The notes: a model not told the origin generated them from the letters alone. Numbered from the stretch's first letter, positions 42,475 through 51,555 are shown. The stretch: DNA of 64,000 nucleotides from Streptomyces sp. ISL-43 (GCF_018614195.1 NZ_JAGGOT010000034.1:1-64000); one strand, 5' to 3'. A program made the numbers and translations.

Positions 42475-42843
42475 TCAGGAGAGCAGGGCGGCCAGTACGC
42501 CGGCATGGCTCGCGGGCGGGTCCTTGACCGCCGTCAGGAGGGTCACCGGACCCGCCGCGGCAAGCTCCCGCAGCCGCTCCAGGCACGCCGCCGCCTCCGC
42601 CGCCTCCAGCTCCACCTCGTACCGCTCCCGGAACTCCTCCGCGGAGCCACCCCCGTGGAACCACTTCCGCAGCTCCGTCGACGGGGCGGCGGCCTTCGCC
42701 CATTCGTCGACCTCCGCCGCCTCCTTCGACAGCCCCCGGGGCCACAGCCGGTCCACGAGCACCCTGACTCCGTCCACCCCCGGCTCCGCGGGCTCGTAGA
42801 CCCGCTTCAGCCGGACGGCCCGAGTCCCTTCACCTCGTCCCAC
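42475..42843 (-). CDS. DUF488 family protein
   Basis: A 122-residue protein with the family core RVLVDRLWPRGLSKEAA, WFHGGGSAEEF and VTLLTAVKDPPASHA. The start GTG 42843 lies inside the upstream gene (37-base overlap) and is the only in-frame start close to the conserved part, so translation is probably coupled. DUF488 proteins are small cytosolic proteins of unknown activity, with a fold recalling ssDNA- or nucleotide-binding enzymes. The Cys seen in some members is absent near the N-terminus. Confidence 0.82.
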   Translation of the reverse strand: MGRGEGTRAVRLKRVYEPAEPGVDGVRVLVDRLWPRGLSKEAAEVDEWAKAAAPSTELRKWFHGGGSAEEFRERYEVELEAAEAAACLERLRELAAAGPVTLLTAVKDPPASHAGVLAALLS

Positions 42844-43217
42844 ACCGCCGGATCCACCGTCCCCAGCCGCCGCGCCCGCGCGAACTCCCATACCGACACC
42901 TCCACCACCCGGTCCGCCTCCAGGAATCCTCCCCGCGCCCCCACCACGCCCGGCGGCAGCGGGATCACCCCGGCGCGCCGGTCGTCGTACTTCCCGGTGA
43001 TCCACGCGACCCGCGCCCAGTGGCCCCGTACGGCCAGGACCAGGCAGGGCCGCCCGCCCGGCAGGGACCACAGCTGACCGGGCTCCGGCCTGGGCGCCGG
43101 CCCCGGCGCGTGCGGCGGCTCGGTGGCGTGGGGCACCTGCCGCGCCCGCCGGGGGAGCAGTACCAGCAGGATCACGACCACCACCGCGGCGACCGCCGGC
43201 CACCAGGACGTGTCCAT
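42807..43217 (-). CDS. Membrane-tethered PemK/MazF-fold-like protein
   Basis: A 136-residue protein from ATG 43217. One N-terminal membrane helix (WPAVAAVVVVILLVLLP) is followed by a Pro-rich linker and a ~75-residue domain. Its layout mirrors MazF/PemK: start PGQLWSLPGGRPCLVLAV, strand VAWITGKYDDRRAGVIPLPP, then VVEVSVWEFARARRLGTVD. No antitoxin gene is adjacent; the next gene is DUF488. A membrane-bound MazF fold would be unusual as an RNase and may have another use. Fold call from pattern only. Confidence 0.65.
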   Translation of the reverse strand: MDTSWWPAVAAVVVVILLVLLPRRARQVPHATEPPHAPGPAPRPEPGQLWSLPGGRPCLVLAVRGHWARVAWITGKYDDRRAGVIPLPPGVVGARGGFLEADRVVEVSVWEFARARRLGTVDPAVWDEVKGLGPSG

Positions 43218-43467
43218 ACTCCGACCGTAGCCGCGGCCGCACCGCCCGGCGCGGCGGCCGCACCGCCCGTACCCCGCACGGACCCCGCACCCACCCCGCC
43301 GCCGGACGGCAACGCGGATCCGCCCCGTCGCTCCCCCGGGTGACAGCACAGGTGATTCCCCCCACAACGGCCCGCCGTGGAGGAGCGACCGGAGGTTTCG
43401 CGCCTTACGCTCGACCCACGCACGGCCCGCATTCCGTCCACGGACCGTCCACGGAGGTTCACGCTCC

Positions 43468-44220
43468 ATGAAGCTCACCGTCGTCGGCTGTTCGGGTTCG
43501 TTCCCGTCCGCGGAATCGGCCTGTTCGAGCTACCTCGTCGAGGCCGACGGCTTCCGGCTGCTCCTCGACATGGGCAACGGTGCCCTCGGGGAGCTCCAGC
43601 GGCACATCGGCCTCTACGACCTCGATGCGATCTTCCTGAGCCATCTGCACGCCGATCACTGCATCGACATGTGCGCCTACTTCGTCGCCCGCTTCTACCG
43701 CCACGAAGGCGGGCGCTGCGGCACCATCCCCGTCTTCGGCCCCGAGGGCACCGAGAAGCGGCTTTCCACCGCCTACGAGGACGTCCCCGACGAGCGTTCC
43801 ATGAGCGAGGTCTTCGACTTCCGGACCCTGAAGTCCGGCAGCTTCGAGATCGGCCCGTTCCAGATCCGCACCGAGAAGGTCTCCCACCCGGTCGAGTCCT
43901 ACGGGATCCGCGTCGAGCACGGCGGCCGCTCGCTGACGTACTCCGGTGACACCGGTGTCTGCCCCGAGCTGGGGCTGCTCGCCGAGGACACCGACCTCTT
44001 CCTGTGCGAGGCCTCCTTCACGCACGGCAAGGAGGACATCCCGGACCTTCACCTGAACGGGCGCGAGGCCGGCGAGTTCGCGCGGGGCGGCCGGGTCGGC
44101 CGGCTCGTCCTGACCCACATCCCGCCGTGGACGGACGCCCAGCAGAACCTGGCCGACGCCCGCGCGGTCTACGACGGCCCGATCGACCTGGCGTACGCGG
44201 GCGCGGTCTACGAGGTCTGA
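43468..44220 (+). CDS. Metallo-beta-lactamase fold hydrolase
   Basis: A 250-residue MBL-fold protein. HLHADHCID is the HxHxDH zinc motif, and YSGDTG and LTHIPPW supply later ligands. Size and sequence fit the RNase Z/phosphodiesterase-like small MBL proteins (cAMP or ribonuclease type; substrate unknown). From memory this gene neighbours nagE2 in Streptomyces. Its 3' end is closed by a bidirectional terminator shared with nagE2. Confidence 0.9.
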   Translation: MKLTVVGCSGSFPSAESACSSYLVEADGFRLLLDMGNGALGELQRHIGLYDLDAIFLSHLHADHCIDMCAYFVARFYRHEGGRCGTIPVFGPEGTEKRLSTAYEDVPDERSMSEVFDFRTLKSGSFEIGPFQIRTEKVSHPVESYGIRVEHGGRSLTYSGDTGVCPELGLLAEDTDLFLCEASFTHGKEDIPDLHLNGREAGEFARGGRVGRLVLTHIPPWTDAQQNLADARAVYDGPIDLAYAGAVYEV

Positions 44221-44231
44221 GCCACCGCTGT

Positions 44232-44279
44232 ACGACGAAGCCCCCGCCCTCCCTTCCGGGAGAGCGGGGGCTTCGTCGT
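44232..44279. terminator. Bidirectional terminator between MBL gene and nagE2
   Basis: A perfect 16-bp stem (starting ACGACGAAGCC) with a 16-base loop that can fold again. Confidence 0.9.
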
Positions 44280-44293
44280 GGTGTGGCGCGGGA

Positions 44294-45565
<1,272 letters not shown>

Positions 45566-45658
45566 GGTCATCCTCCAGTGGGCAAGGCGCTGCCAGGGGC
45601 ATGGAAAAAGGGGGGTTGGCGGCGTCTCGGAAAGGGGGACCCCGGGCCGAAAGGCCCG

Positions 45659-45691
45659 CGTGGTCTACACCACTCAGTGGTGTAGACCAGT
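45659..45691 (-). promoter_or_regulatory. Two adjacent DasR sites (dre) upstream of nagE2
   Basis: Positions 45659-45674 read CGTGGTCTACACCACT and 45676-45691 read AGTGGTGTAGACCAGT. Both fit the dre consensus A(C/G)TGGTCTAGACCA(C/G)T. Together GGTCTACACCACT and its exact complement form one large inverted repeat around a single base, ~100 bases before the nagE2 start. DasR releases DNA on glucosamine-6-phosphate (known). Confidence 0.9.
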
Positions 45692-45763
45692 TGTAGCACG
45701 GTGGGGTCCGCGTAAGGAACCCACCAATTTCGTGGGGGAGGACACATTCGGGCATACATGGCA

Positions 45764-45796
45764 AAGGCCCTCGGACCCCATGGGTCCGAAGGCCTT
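45764..45796 (-). terminator. Imperfect hairpin in the nagE1-nagE2 gap
   Basis: AAGGCCCTCGGACCC and GGGTCCGAAGGCCTT can pair with one mismatch. It lies between the nagE1 stop and the nagE2 operators. Confidence 0.5.
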
Positions 45797-45846
45797 CGAC
45801 TCTCTTATGGGCCCCCGAGGGGGGCATGTGGCGGCCCCGAAGGGGC

Positions 45847-45875
45847 CCTTCGGCCCGGTTTCGCCCGGCCGAAGG
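45847..45875 (-). terminator. Terminator after nagE1
   Basis: A 9-bp perfect stem CCTTCGGCC/GGCCGAAGG with further inner pairing, 9 bases past the nagE1 stop. It separates nagE1 from the nagE2 promoter. Confidence 0.7.
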
Positions 45876-45883
45876 TCAGCCGC

Positions 45884-47185
45884 TCACGCCTTCGTGTTGT
45901 CCGCCTCCATGACCGCGATCTCCTCGTCCGACTCCCGGCCCGGCGTCTTGATGTCCCACTTGGTGATCGCGAAGCGGAAGATGCCGTAGTAGACGACCGC
46001 GAAGCAGAGCCCGATCGGAATGATCAGCCAGGGCTTCGTCGCCAGGCCCCAGTTGATGACGTAGTCGATCAGGCCCGCCGAGAAGCTGAAGCCGTCCTTG
46101 GCCCCGAACGCCCACGTCACCGCCATCGACACACCCGTCAGCACCGCGTGGACCGCGTACAGCGCCGGCGCGAGGAAGAGGAACGAGTACTCCAGCGGCT
46201 CGGTGATGCCGGTGACGAAGGAGGTCAGGCCGACCGACAGCATCAGGCCGCCGACCTCCTTGCGTCGCGCCGGCTTCGCGCAGTGCGTGATCGCCAGCGC
46301 CGCCGCCGGCAGGGCGAACATCATGATGGGGAAGAAGCCGGTGAGGAACTGCCCGGCGTCCGGGTCGCCCGCCAGGAACATGTTGATGTCACCGTGGACC
46401 GTCTGTCCGTCCGGCTTGGTGTAGCTGCCGAACTGGAACCACACCGGCACGTTCAGGAACTGGTGCAGGCCGATCACCAGCAGCGCGCGGTTCGCGACGC
46501 CGAAGATGCCCGCGCCCACCGACCCCAGACCCACCAGCCAGTCCGAGAAGCTCTCCAGCGCGTCGCCGATCGGCGGCCAGATCCACAGGCACAGTGCCGC
46601 GAAGGCGATCGCGACGAACGACATGACGATCGGGACGAGCCGGCGCCCGTTGAAGAAGCCCAGCCAGTCGACCAGCTTCACCCGGTGGTAGCGCTGCCAG
46701 AACCAGGCGGTCAGCAGGCCCATGATGATGCCGCCGAACACCCCCGGATTCTGGTACGTGAACCCGGTGAAGGCGTTCCCGGCCGCCAGGCAGCCGCCCC
46801 CGATGTCCGTCGACCCCGAAGGGCAGTCCTTGGGGAAGGCGTGCAGCACGCCCCGGTAGACGAGGAAGCCGGCCACCGCGGCCAGCGCCGTCGAGCCGTC
46901 CGCCTTCTTGGCCATGCCGATCGCGACACCGATGCAGAACAGCAGCGGCAGGCCCAGGTCCGCGTCGAGCAGCGCCCCGCCCGCGCCCGCCATGACCTTG
47001 GCGACGTTCGTCCAGTTCAGGCCGTCCTTGCCGAAGACGTCCGGCTGTCCCAGTCGGTTCAGGATGCCCGCCGCGGGCAGGACGGCGATCGGCAGCTGGA
47101 GGCTCCGCCCCATCTTCTGCAGCCCTTGGAACATGCCGTTCCACCACTTCGGCTGTGGCACTGCTGCGGCGCTGCTCGCGCTCAT
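45884..47185 (-). CDS. nagE1: PTS N-acetylglucosamine-type EIIC (NagE1)
   Basis: A 433-residue EIIC protein similar in plan to NagE2 (GRSLQLPIAVLPAAGILNRLG, GVAIGMAKKADGSTALAA, GITEPLEYSFLF). ATG 47185 is chosen since GGGAGG stands nine bases upstream; the longer frame has no ribosome site and would cross the dre site. An insert with several Cys (DCPSGSTDIGGGCLAAGN, ~135-152) is absent from NagE2. It stands back to back with nagF. In S. coelicolor NagE1 is less important than NagE2 (literature, recalled). Confidence 0.9.
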   Translation of the reverse strand: MSASSAAAVPQPKWWNGMFQGLQKMGRSLQLPIAVLPAAGILNRLGQPDVFGKDGLNWTNVAKVMAGAGGALLDADLGLPLLFCIGVAIGMAKKADGSTALAAVAGFLVYRGVLHAFPKDCPSGSTDIGGGCLAAGNAFTGFTYQNPGVFGGIIMGLLTAWFWQRYHRVKLVDWLGFFNGRRLVPIVMSFVAIAFAALCLWIWPPIGDALESFSDWLVGLGSVGAGIFGVANRALLVIGLHQFLNVPVWFQFGSYTKPDGQTVHGDINMFLAGDPDAGQFLTGFFPIMMFALPAAALAITHCAKPARRKEVGGLMLSVGLTSFVTGITEPLEYSFLFLAPALYAVHAVLTGVSMAVTWAFGAKDGFSFSAGLIDYVINWGLATKPWLIIPIGLCFAVVYYGIFRFAITKWDIKTPGRESDEEIAVMEADNTKA

Positions 47186-47235
47186 CCGCGTCCTCCCTGG
47201 CCGGCCCGTTTTTGGCAGCCGCGACACTTGCGGCA

Positions 47236-47251
47236 CACTGGTGTAGACCAC
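47236..47251. promoter_or_regulatory. DasR site (dre) between nagE1 and nagF
   Basis: ACTGGTGTAGACCACT matches the dre consensus with one central change. It lies 51 bases before the nagE1 start in the divergent nagE1-nagF gap, so one site may serve both genes. Confidence 0.9.
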
Positions 47252-47462
47252 TTGTGTCACGGTCGCATTCCACCCGCCCTAGGGCAGGTTGGCGCTGATC
47301 GTCATCATTCGGCAGATAGCGGGCATGTGCTCGCATAGCTGGGCCAATCGTGCGTTACCGTGACGAAGCGGACCACGCCGGTCGGTCAATCGCACCACCC
47401 GCCGGCCGACAGGCAAGGGCGGCCGCCGAGACTCGTTCTTCGTAGAACTCAGGGAGAAACAC

Positions 47463-47696
47463 ATGGCCACCAAGGCTGAGAAGATCGTCGCCGGGCTCGG
47501 CGGCATCGAGAACATCGAAGAGGTCGAAGGCTGCATCACCCGCCTGCGCACCGAGGTCATCGACCCGAGCAAGGTCGACGAGGCCGCGCTGAAGGCCGCC
47601 GGCGCCCACGGCGTCGTCAAGATGGGCACCGCGATCCAGGTCGTCATCGGCACCGACGCCGACCCGATCGCCGCCGACATCGAAGACATGATGTGA
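47463..47696 (+). CDS. nagF: PTS EIIB component NagF
   Basis: A 77-residue EIIB of the glucose/GlcNAc type. Cys24 in VEGCITRLR is the phosphorylation site. It passes phosphate from EIIA(Crr) to the sugar bound by NagE1 or NagE2. A clear GGGAG-type ribosome site precedes the ATG. It is divergent from nagE1 and followed by a terminator, so it is transcribed alone. Confidence 0.95.
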   Translation: MATKAEKIVAGLGGIENIEEVEGCITRLRTEVIDPSKVDEAALKAAGAHGVVKMGTAIQVVIGTDADPIAADIEDMM

Positions 47697-47738
47697 GCTG
47701 AGCCCACCGGCTCGCACACACACCCGTACGTACGACAG

Positions 47739-47772
47739 GACCCCGCCCGGACGCACCCGGACGGGGTCTTTT
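47739..47772 (+). terminator. Terminator after nagF
   Basis: GACCCCG and CGGGGTC plus inner CCGG pairing, followed by TTTT. Confidence 0.8.
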
Positions 47773-47825
47773 CGTCCCTTCGGCGGGGTCCTTCCCCACC
47801 CCGCGCACCGGTTAGGCTCGGTGCC

Positions 47826-48557
47826 ATGTCTCGCATCGACGGCCGTACGCCCGAACAGCTCCGCCCGGTCACCATCGAACGCGGATGGAGCAAGCACGCA
47901 GAGGGCTCCGTCCTCGTCTCCTTCGGAGACACCAAGGTCTTCTGCACCGCCTCCTTCAGCGAAGGCGTCCCGCGCTGGCGCAAGGGCAGCGGCGAGGGCT
48001 GGGTCACCTCCGAGTACTCGATGCTGCCCCGCTCCACCAACACCCGCGGCGACCGCGAATCCGTACGCGGCAAGATCGGCGGCCGCACCCACGAGATCTC
48101 CCGCCTGATCGGCCGCTCGCTGCGCGCCGTCATCGACTACAAGGCCCTGGGCGAGAACACCATCGTCCTGGACTGCGACGTCCTCCAGGCCGACGGCGGC
48201 ACCCGCACCGCGGCCATCACCGGCGCCTACGTTGCCCTGGCCGACGCCATCAGCTGGGGTCAGCAGAAGAAGCTGATCAAGGCCGGCCGCAAGCCCCTGA
48301 CCGGCACCGTCGCCGCCGTCAGCGTCGGCATCGTCGACGGCGTCCCGCTCCTCGACCTCTGCTACGAGGAGGACGTGCGCGCCGAAACCGACATGAACGT
48401 GGTCTGCACCGGCGACGGCCGCTTCGTCGAGGTCCAGGGCACGGCGGAGGGCGAGCCCTTCGACCGCAAGGAACTCAACGCCCTCCTCGATCTGGCCGCC
48501 GGCGGCTGCGCCGACCTGGAGGCCCTCCAGCTGAGCGCCCTGGAGCTCACGCTCTAG
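47826..48557 (+). CDS. rph: Ribonuclease PH
   Basis: A 243-residue phosphorolytic exonuclease trimming tRNA 3' ends. Typical stretches are RIDGRTPEQLRPVTIERGW, SGEGWVTSEYSMLPRSTNTR, GRTHEISRLIGRSLRAV and DCDVLQADGGTRTAAITG (phosphate-binding and catalytic parts). Full length and start match the family. It precedes the lipoprotein and rdgB genes; rph-rdgB proximity is widespread in bacteria. Confidence 0.97.
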   Translation: MSRIDGRTPEQLRPVTIERGWSKHAEGSVLVSFGDTKVFCTASFSEGVPRWRKGSGEGWVTSEYSMLPRSTNTRGDRESVRGKIGGRTHEISRLIGRSLRAVIDYKALGENTIVLDCDVLQADGGTRTAAITGAYVALADAISWGQQKKLIKAGRKPLTGTVAAVSVGIVDGVPLLDLCYEEDVRAETDMNVVCTGDGRFVEVQGTAEGEPFDRKELNALLDLAAGGCADLEALQLSALELTL

Positions 48558-48560
48558 CGC

Positions 48561-48587
48561 TGCGACCGGTAGACCTTTCCGGTCGCA
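48561..48587 (+). terminator. Terminator after rph
   Basis: A perfect 9-bp stem TGCGACCGG/CCGGTCGCA, three bases after the rph stop. Confidence 0.75.
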
Positions 48588-48672
48588 GCACCAGGCAGTC
48601 CCGGACCGTTCGGATCCGTCCGCGGATCGGGCAGCGGCAACCGCGGGGCGCGTCCGCGCGTCCCTCGGAGTA

Positions 48673-48702
48673 CGGGTGCACGGCGTCGAAGCCGTGCACC
48701 CG
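48673..48702. promoter_or_regulatory. Perfect 12-bp inverted repeat before the lipoprotein gene
   Basis: CGGGTGCACGGC and its exact complement flank GTCGAA, 60 bases upstream of the lipoprotein start. It may be an operator or a leader hairpin. Confidence 0.55.
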
Positions 48703-48761
48703 TCCACGTGGTCGCCCACGTCCCGTCCACACCCACGCATCAGACCCACTTGGGGGCCGAA

Positions 48762-49148
48762 GTGAAGCCGAAGTACCGCCTGGCTGCCGTCGCTCTGACG
48801 GCAGCCCTCGCCATACCGGCGATCACCTCCTGCGACGCGATCTCGACGGCGATGGACTGCGCGAGCACCGCGGTCGCCATAACGGACGGCGCGAACGACC
48901 TCCAGCAGGCCGTCTCGCAGGCCGGCAACAGCCCGCAGGACGCCCAGAACGCGCTCAACGAGATCGAGGCCAACCTCAAGAAGGTCGGCGACCAGACGGA
49001 CAACGCCGACCTGAGCAAGGCCATCTCCTCGATGAACACGGCCGTTCAGAACGTCCGCACCTCGCTCCAGAACGGCGACTCCGCCCCGGACATCACGCCG
49101 GTCGCGGACGCCGCGAAGGAGATCTCGAAGGTCTGCACGCCGGGCTGA
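48762..49148 (+). CDS. Small helical lipoprotein
   Basis: A 128-residue protein starting at GTG 48762. A signal peptide with lipobox ITSC (Cys24) is followed by a fully helical, Asn/Gln/Ala-rich part (NDLQQAVSQAGNSPQDAQNALNEIEANL) likely to form a coiled bundle. Another Cys pair (Cys33 and C-terminal SKVCTPG) could make a disulfide outside the cell. No known family. It lies between rph and rdgB on the same strand. Confidence 0.8.
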   Translation: MKPKYRLAAVALTAALAIPAITSCDAISTAMDCASTAVAITDGANDLQQAVSQAGNSPQDAQNALNEIEANLKKVGDQTDNADLSKAISSMNTAVQNVRTSLQNGDSAPDITPVADAAKEISKVCTPG

Positions 49149-49220
49149 GGCGCGGGCCGGGACGCGGGTCGCCGGGCCGAGGCTGACGGGGGCCCGGCCG
49201 GAGAGCCGGATAATGGGGTC

Positions 49221-49847
49221 ATGACCTCGACGCCGCGCCCCGCGCCCAACCGCCTCGTCCTGGCCACCCGCAACGCGGGCAAGGTCACCGAGCTCCGCTC
49301 GATCCTGTCCGACGCCGGCCTGCCGCACGAGCTGGTCGGCGCGGACGCGTACCCGGAGATCCCGGACGTCAAGGAGACCGGCGTCACCTTCGCCGAGAAC
49401 GCCCTCCTCAAGGCCCACGCCCTCGCCCGGGCCACCGGCCTCCCGGCGGTCGCCGACGACTCCGGCCTCTGCGTGGACGTCCTGAACGGCGCCCCCGGCA
49501 TCTTCTCGGCCCGCTGGGCCGGCTCCCACGGCGACGACAAGGCCAACCTGGACCTGCTCCTCGCGCAGCTCGGGGACATCGACGACGAGCACCGCGGCGC
49601 CCACTTCTTCTGCGCGGCCGCCCTCGCCCTCCCGGACGGCACGGAGCACGTGGTCGAAGGCCGCCTCCTGGGCACGCTGCGCCACACCGCGTCGGGCACG
49701 GGCGGCTTCGGCTACGACCCGATCCTCCAGCCCCTGAACGACACCCGCACCTGCGCGGAACTCACGGCGGCGGAGAAGAACGCCATCTCCCACCGAGGCC
49801 AGGCCTTCCGCGCCCTGGTCCCGGTGGTCCGAGACCTGTTGGGCTGA
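49221..49847 (+). CDS. rdgB: XTP/dITP pyrophosphatase (RdgB/HAM1)
   Basis: A 208-residue housecleaning enzyme that removes non-canonical purine nucleotides (ITP, XTP, dITP). The start LVLATRNAGKVTELRSIL, then VTFAENALLKA, VADDSGLCVD (metal-binding Asp pair) and FGYDPIL with NAISHRGQAF are all conserved. Short spacing after the lipoprotein gene suggests partial co-transcription. A hairpin ends the unit. Confidence 0.97.
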   Translation: MTSTPRPAPNRLVLATRNAGKVTELRSILSDAGLPHELVGADAYPEIPDVKETGVTFAENALLKAHALARATGLPAVADDSGLCVDVLNGAPGIFSARWAGSHGDDKANLDLLLAQLGDIDDEHRGAHFFCAAALALPDGTEHVVEGRLLGTLRHTASGTGGFGYDPILQPLNDTRTCAELTAAEKNAISHRGQAFRALVPVVRDLLG

Positions 49848-49862
49848 TCGGACGGAACGCCG

Positions 49863-49898
49863 ACGGCCGGTCACCCTCAGAGGAGAGCGACCGGCCGT
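49863..49898 (+). terminator. Terminator between rdgB and the tRNA
   Basis: A 10-bp perfect stem ACGGCCGGTC/GACCGGCCGT. It is also well placed to end the tRNA transcript from the other strand. Confidence 0.7.
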
Positions 49899-49903
49899 TG
49901 ATG

Positions 49904-49979
49904 TGGGCCCGGTGGGACTCGAACCCACGACATACCGGATCTAAACCGGCATCCTCTTGGCCAGCTGGGATACGGACCC
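49904..49979 (-). tRNA. tRNA with anticodon TAG, no long variable arm (tRNA-Leu-like)
   Basis: The minus strand folds well: acceptor GGGTCCG/CGGGCCC, short D-arm, anticodon stem GCCGG/CCGGT with loop TTTAGAT (anticodon TAG, reading CUA), T-arm GTGGG/CCCAC with loop TTCGAGT, discriminator A. The variable loop is only four or five bases, whereas bacterial tRNA-Leu normally has a long arm. The gene may therefore be an unusual or non-canonical tRNA. It is followed by two HNH genes. Confidence 0.75.
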
Positions 49980-49986
49980 ATCGCGG

Positions 49987-50847
49987 CTACTTTACTGTGC
50001 CTCGCGCTGTGTTGTGCAGCCGAGATCGATTCGCGAACGTCGCCGTCTGGCTGTGGCAGCACGGGCAGAGATAGCGCAGGTTCTCGCGGCGGTTGTCCAG
50101 TCGGTCGCCGTTGATGTGGTCGATCTCCAGAACGAGCCGTTTGCCCTGCCAGGTGTCGCCGGTTCCGCACTCGTCGCAGATGTGCGGTACCCCGAGGTCG
50201 TCCAAGGCGCGGCGAAGTACTGCGGTCTTCTCACGGTTGGAGCCTGCTTCGAGTAGCTGAAGGACCCCATCGGCCCGCCTGCGGGTCGGCGAGGGGCGGC
50301 CGGCCGTGTGGCCCTGCCCTGTGAAGTGATCCGTCGATATTCCGTACTCCTCGATGCTTCGGCGAGCCTTCGCTCGCCCTGACCCGCCGAACTCGTGGTG
50401 TCCCAGCAGCCGCATCACTCCCGCCATGCTGCGGGACTCGGCGACGGCGTGGGTGATCTCTTCGCGTGGAAACAGTGGCCCCGAGCGGCGTTGCTGCGTG
50501 GTGAAGTGCGTGGTGTCGATGCCGAACCGGTCGAGTTTCTTCCGGAGGTGACCGAATGCGCTGTCGTAGGCAACGACGCCCATGTAGACGAGCATCTCGG
50601 CGATGCTGTGTGACGCGGCCGCCGCCTCCGCCAGCCGTTCCTTCGTGTAGGACTGCGGAGTCCGGGCTGGAAGCGGCTCGTCGACGAAGTGCGACGTGTC
50701 GATCCCGTAGTGGGCCAAGCGGTTGCGCAGGTAAGTGCGGGGGCTACTGCTGAGAGGGACGTCGAGGCGACGCATCAGATCGAGGAGGCTGTGTGCGTCT
50801 TGCGCGCTCCGGGCAAGCAACTCGCGTGTGTACCCAGGACGGCTCAT
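49987..50847 (-). CDS. Modular HNH endonuclease (three DNA-binding-like modules)
   Basis: A 286-residue protein from ATG 50847. Three copies of a ~50-65 residue module occur, each starting YT(R/K)E.L or FPREEI and ending in GI(D/S)T.HF (HYGIDTSHF, RFGIDTTHF, EYGISTDHF). A short linker leads to the C-terminal HNH domain with Cys pairs CDEC and CPCC, core LEIDHINGDRLDNRRENL (the HN of DHINGD and the later N and C-x-x-C make the beta-beta-alpha metal site). Module repeats look like helix-turn-helix units used for target choice. Start overlaps the upstream HNH gene by four bases. Homing or defence roles are possible. Confidence 0.85.
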   Translation of the reverse strand: MSRPGYTRELLARSAQDAHSLLDLMRRLDVPLSSSPRTYLRNRLAHYGIDTSHFVDEPLPARTPQSYTKERLAEAAAASHSIAEMLVYMGVVAYDSAFGHLRKKLDRFGIDTTHFTTQQRRSGPLFPREEITHAVAESRSMAGVMRLLGHHEFGGSGRAKARRSIEEYGISTDHFTGQGHTAGRPSPTRRRADGVLQLLEAGSNREKTAVLRRALDDLGVPHICDECGTGDTWQGKRLVLEIDHINGDRLDNRRENLRYLCPCCHSQTATFANRSRLHNTARGTVK

Positions 50848-51470
50848 GCGGACCGCCTCCGCTTCCGCCCGCGGTAGGTGTCCGTTGCCGCATGGCAGTT
50901 GGGGCACAGGAGACGTAGGTTCTCCTGCCGATTGTCCCACCAGTCGCCGTTGATGTGATCGACTTCGTGGCGGAGGGGCTTCCCGTTCCACTCGGTGCCT
51001 ACGCCGCAGTCCGCGCACCTCTCCGGCGTGCCACACTTCAGCAGCTCCCTTCGCAGCCGCCCGCCCGGGATCCGGCCCTCCTCCGGCGACCTCAGAGTGA
51101 GTGCCGGTCCCAGAGAACCCTTCGCGCGCTGTGCTCGGGTCGTGGTGAAGTGCGAGGTGTCGATGCCCAGCACCGCTATTCGGCGGCTGATGTGTGTCTG
51201 GTTTCCACCTACTTGACTGATGCCGAGCCCCGCGACCACCTGTTTGAAGGACGTCGAGACCGCGACCAGCTCCCTCAGCCGTTCCTCGGTATGCCGCACC
51301 CACTGAGCCGGGAAGTGGGAGAAGTCGACGCCCGCCTCCGTCATCTTCGCGCGCAGATAGCGCCTTGACCCGGGCGTCGGGATGCCCCCACACCATTGGA
51401 CCGCTTCATCGAAGTTCTTCGTCGCACGGGCAGCCTCTTCGAGTAGCTCCCGGGTGTATCGCACCGCCAT
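50844..51470 (-). CDS. Modular HNH endonuclease (two modules)
   Basis: A 208-residue protein. Two modules (YTRELLEEAARATKNF..EAGVDFSHF and HTEERLRELVAVSTSF..VLGIDTSHF) precede an HNH domain with CADC, VDHINGDWWDNRQENL and CPNC. It is a paralogue of the downstream gene, to which it is coupled by an ATGA overlap, so both are made from one transcript. Differences in module number suggest different target sites. Promoter lies in 51471-51555. Confidence 0.85.
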   Translation of the reverse strand: MAVRYTRELLEEAARATKNFDEAVQWCGGIPTPGSRRYLRAKMTEAGVDFSHFPAQWVRHTEERLRELVAVSTSFKQVVAGLGISQVGGNQTHISRRIAVLGIDTSHFTTTRAQRAKGSLGPALTLRSPEEGRIPGGRLRRELLKCGTPERCADCGVGTEWNGKPLRHEVDHINGDWWDNRQENLRLLCPNCHAATDTYRGRKRRRSA

Positions 51471-51522
51471 CGGTCCCCTCCCGTCCGGCCGCGCGTTCGT
51501 GGCCTCGTACGGCCTAACGAAG

Positions 51523-51549
51523 CGATATTCGGACAGTTACGTCCGATAA
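51523..51549. promoter_or_regulatory. Imperfect palindrome before the HNH genes
   Basis: TATTCGGAC and GTCCGATA are near-inverted repeats (one extra base) about 50-75 bases upstream of the HNH start. It may be an operator for these genes; low certainty. Confidence 0.35.
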
Positions 51550-51555
51550 ACGGAA

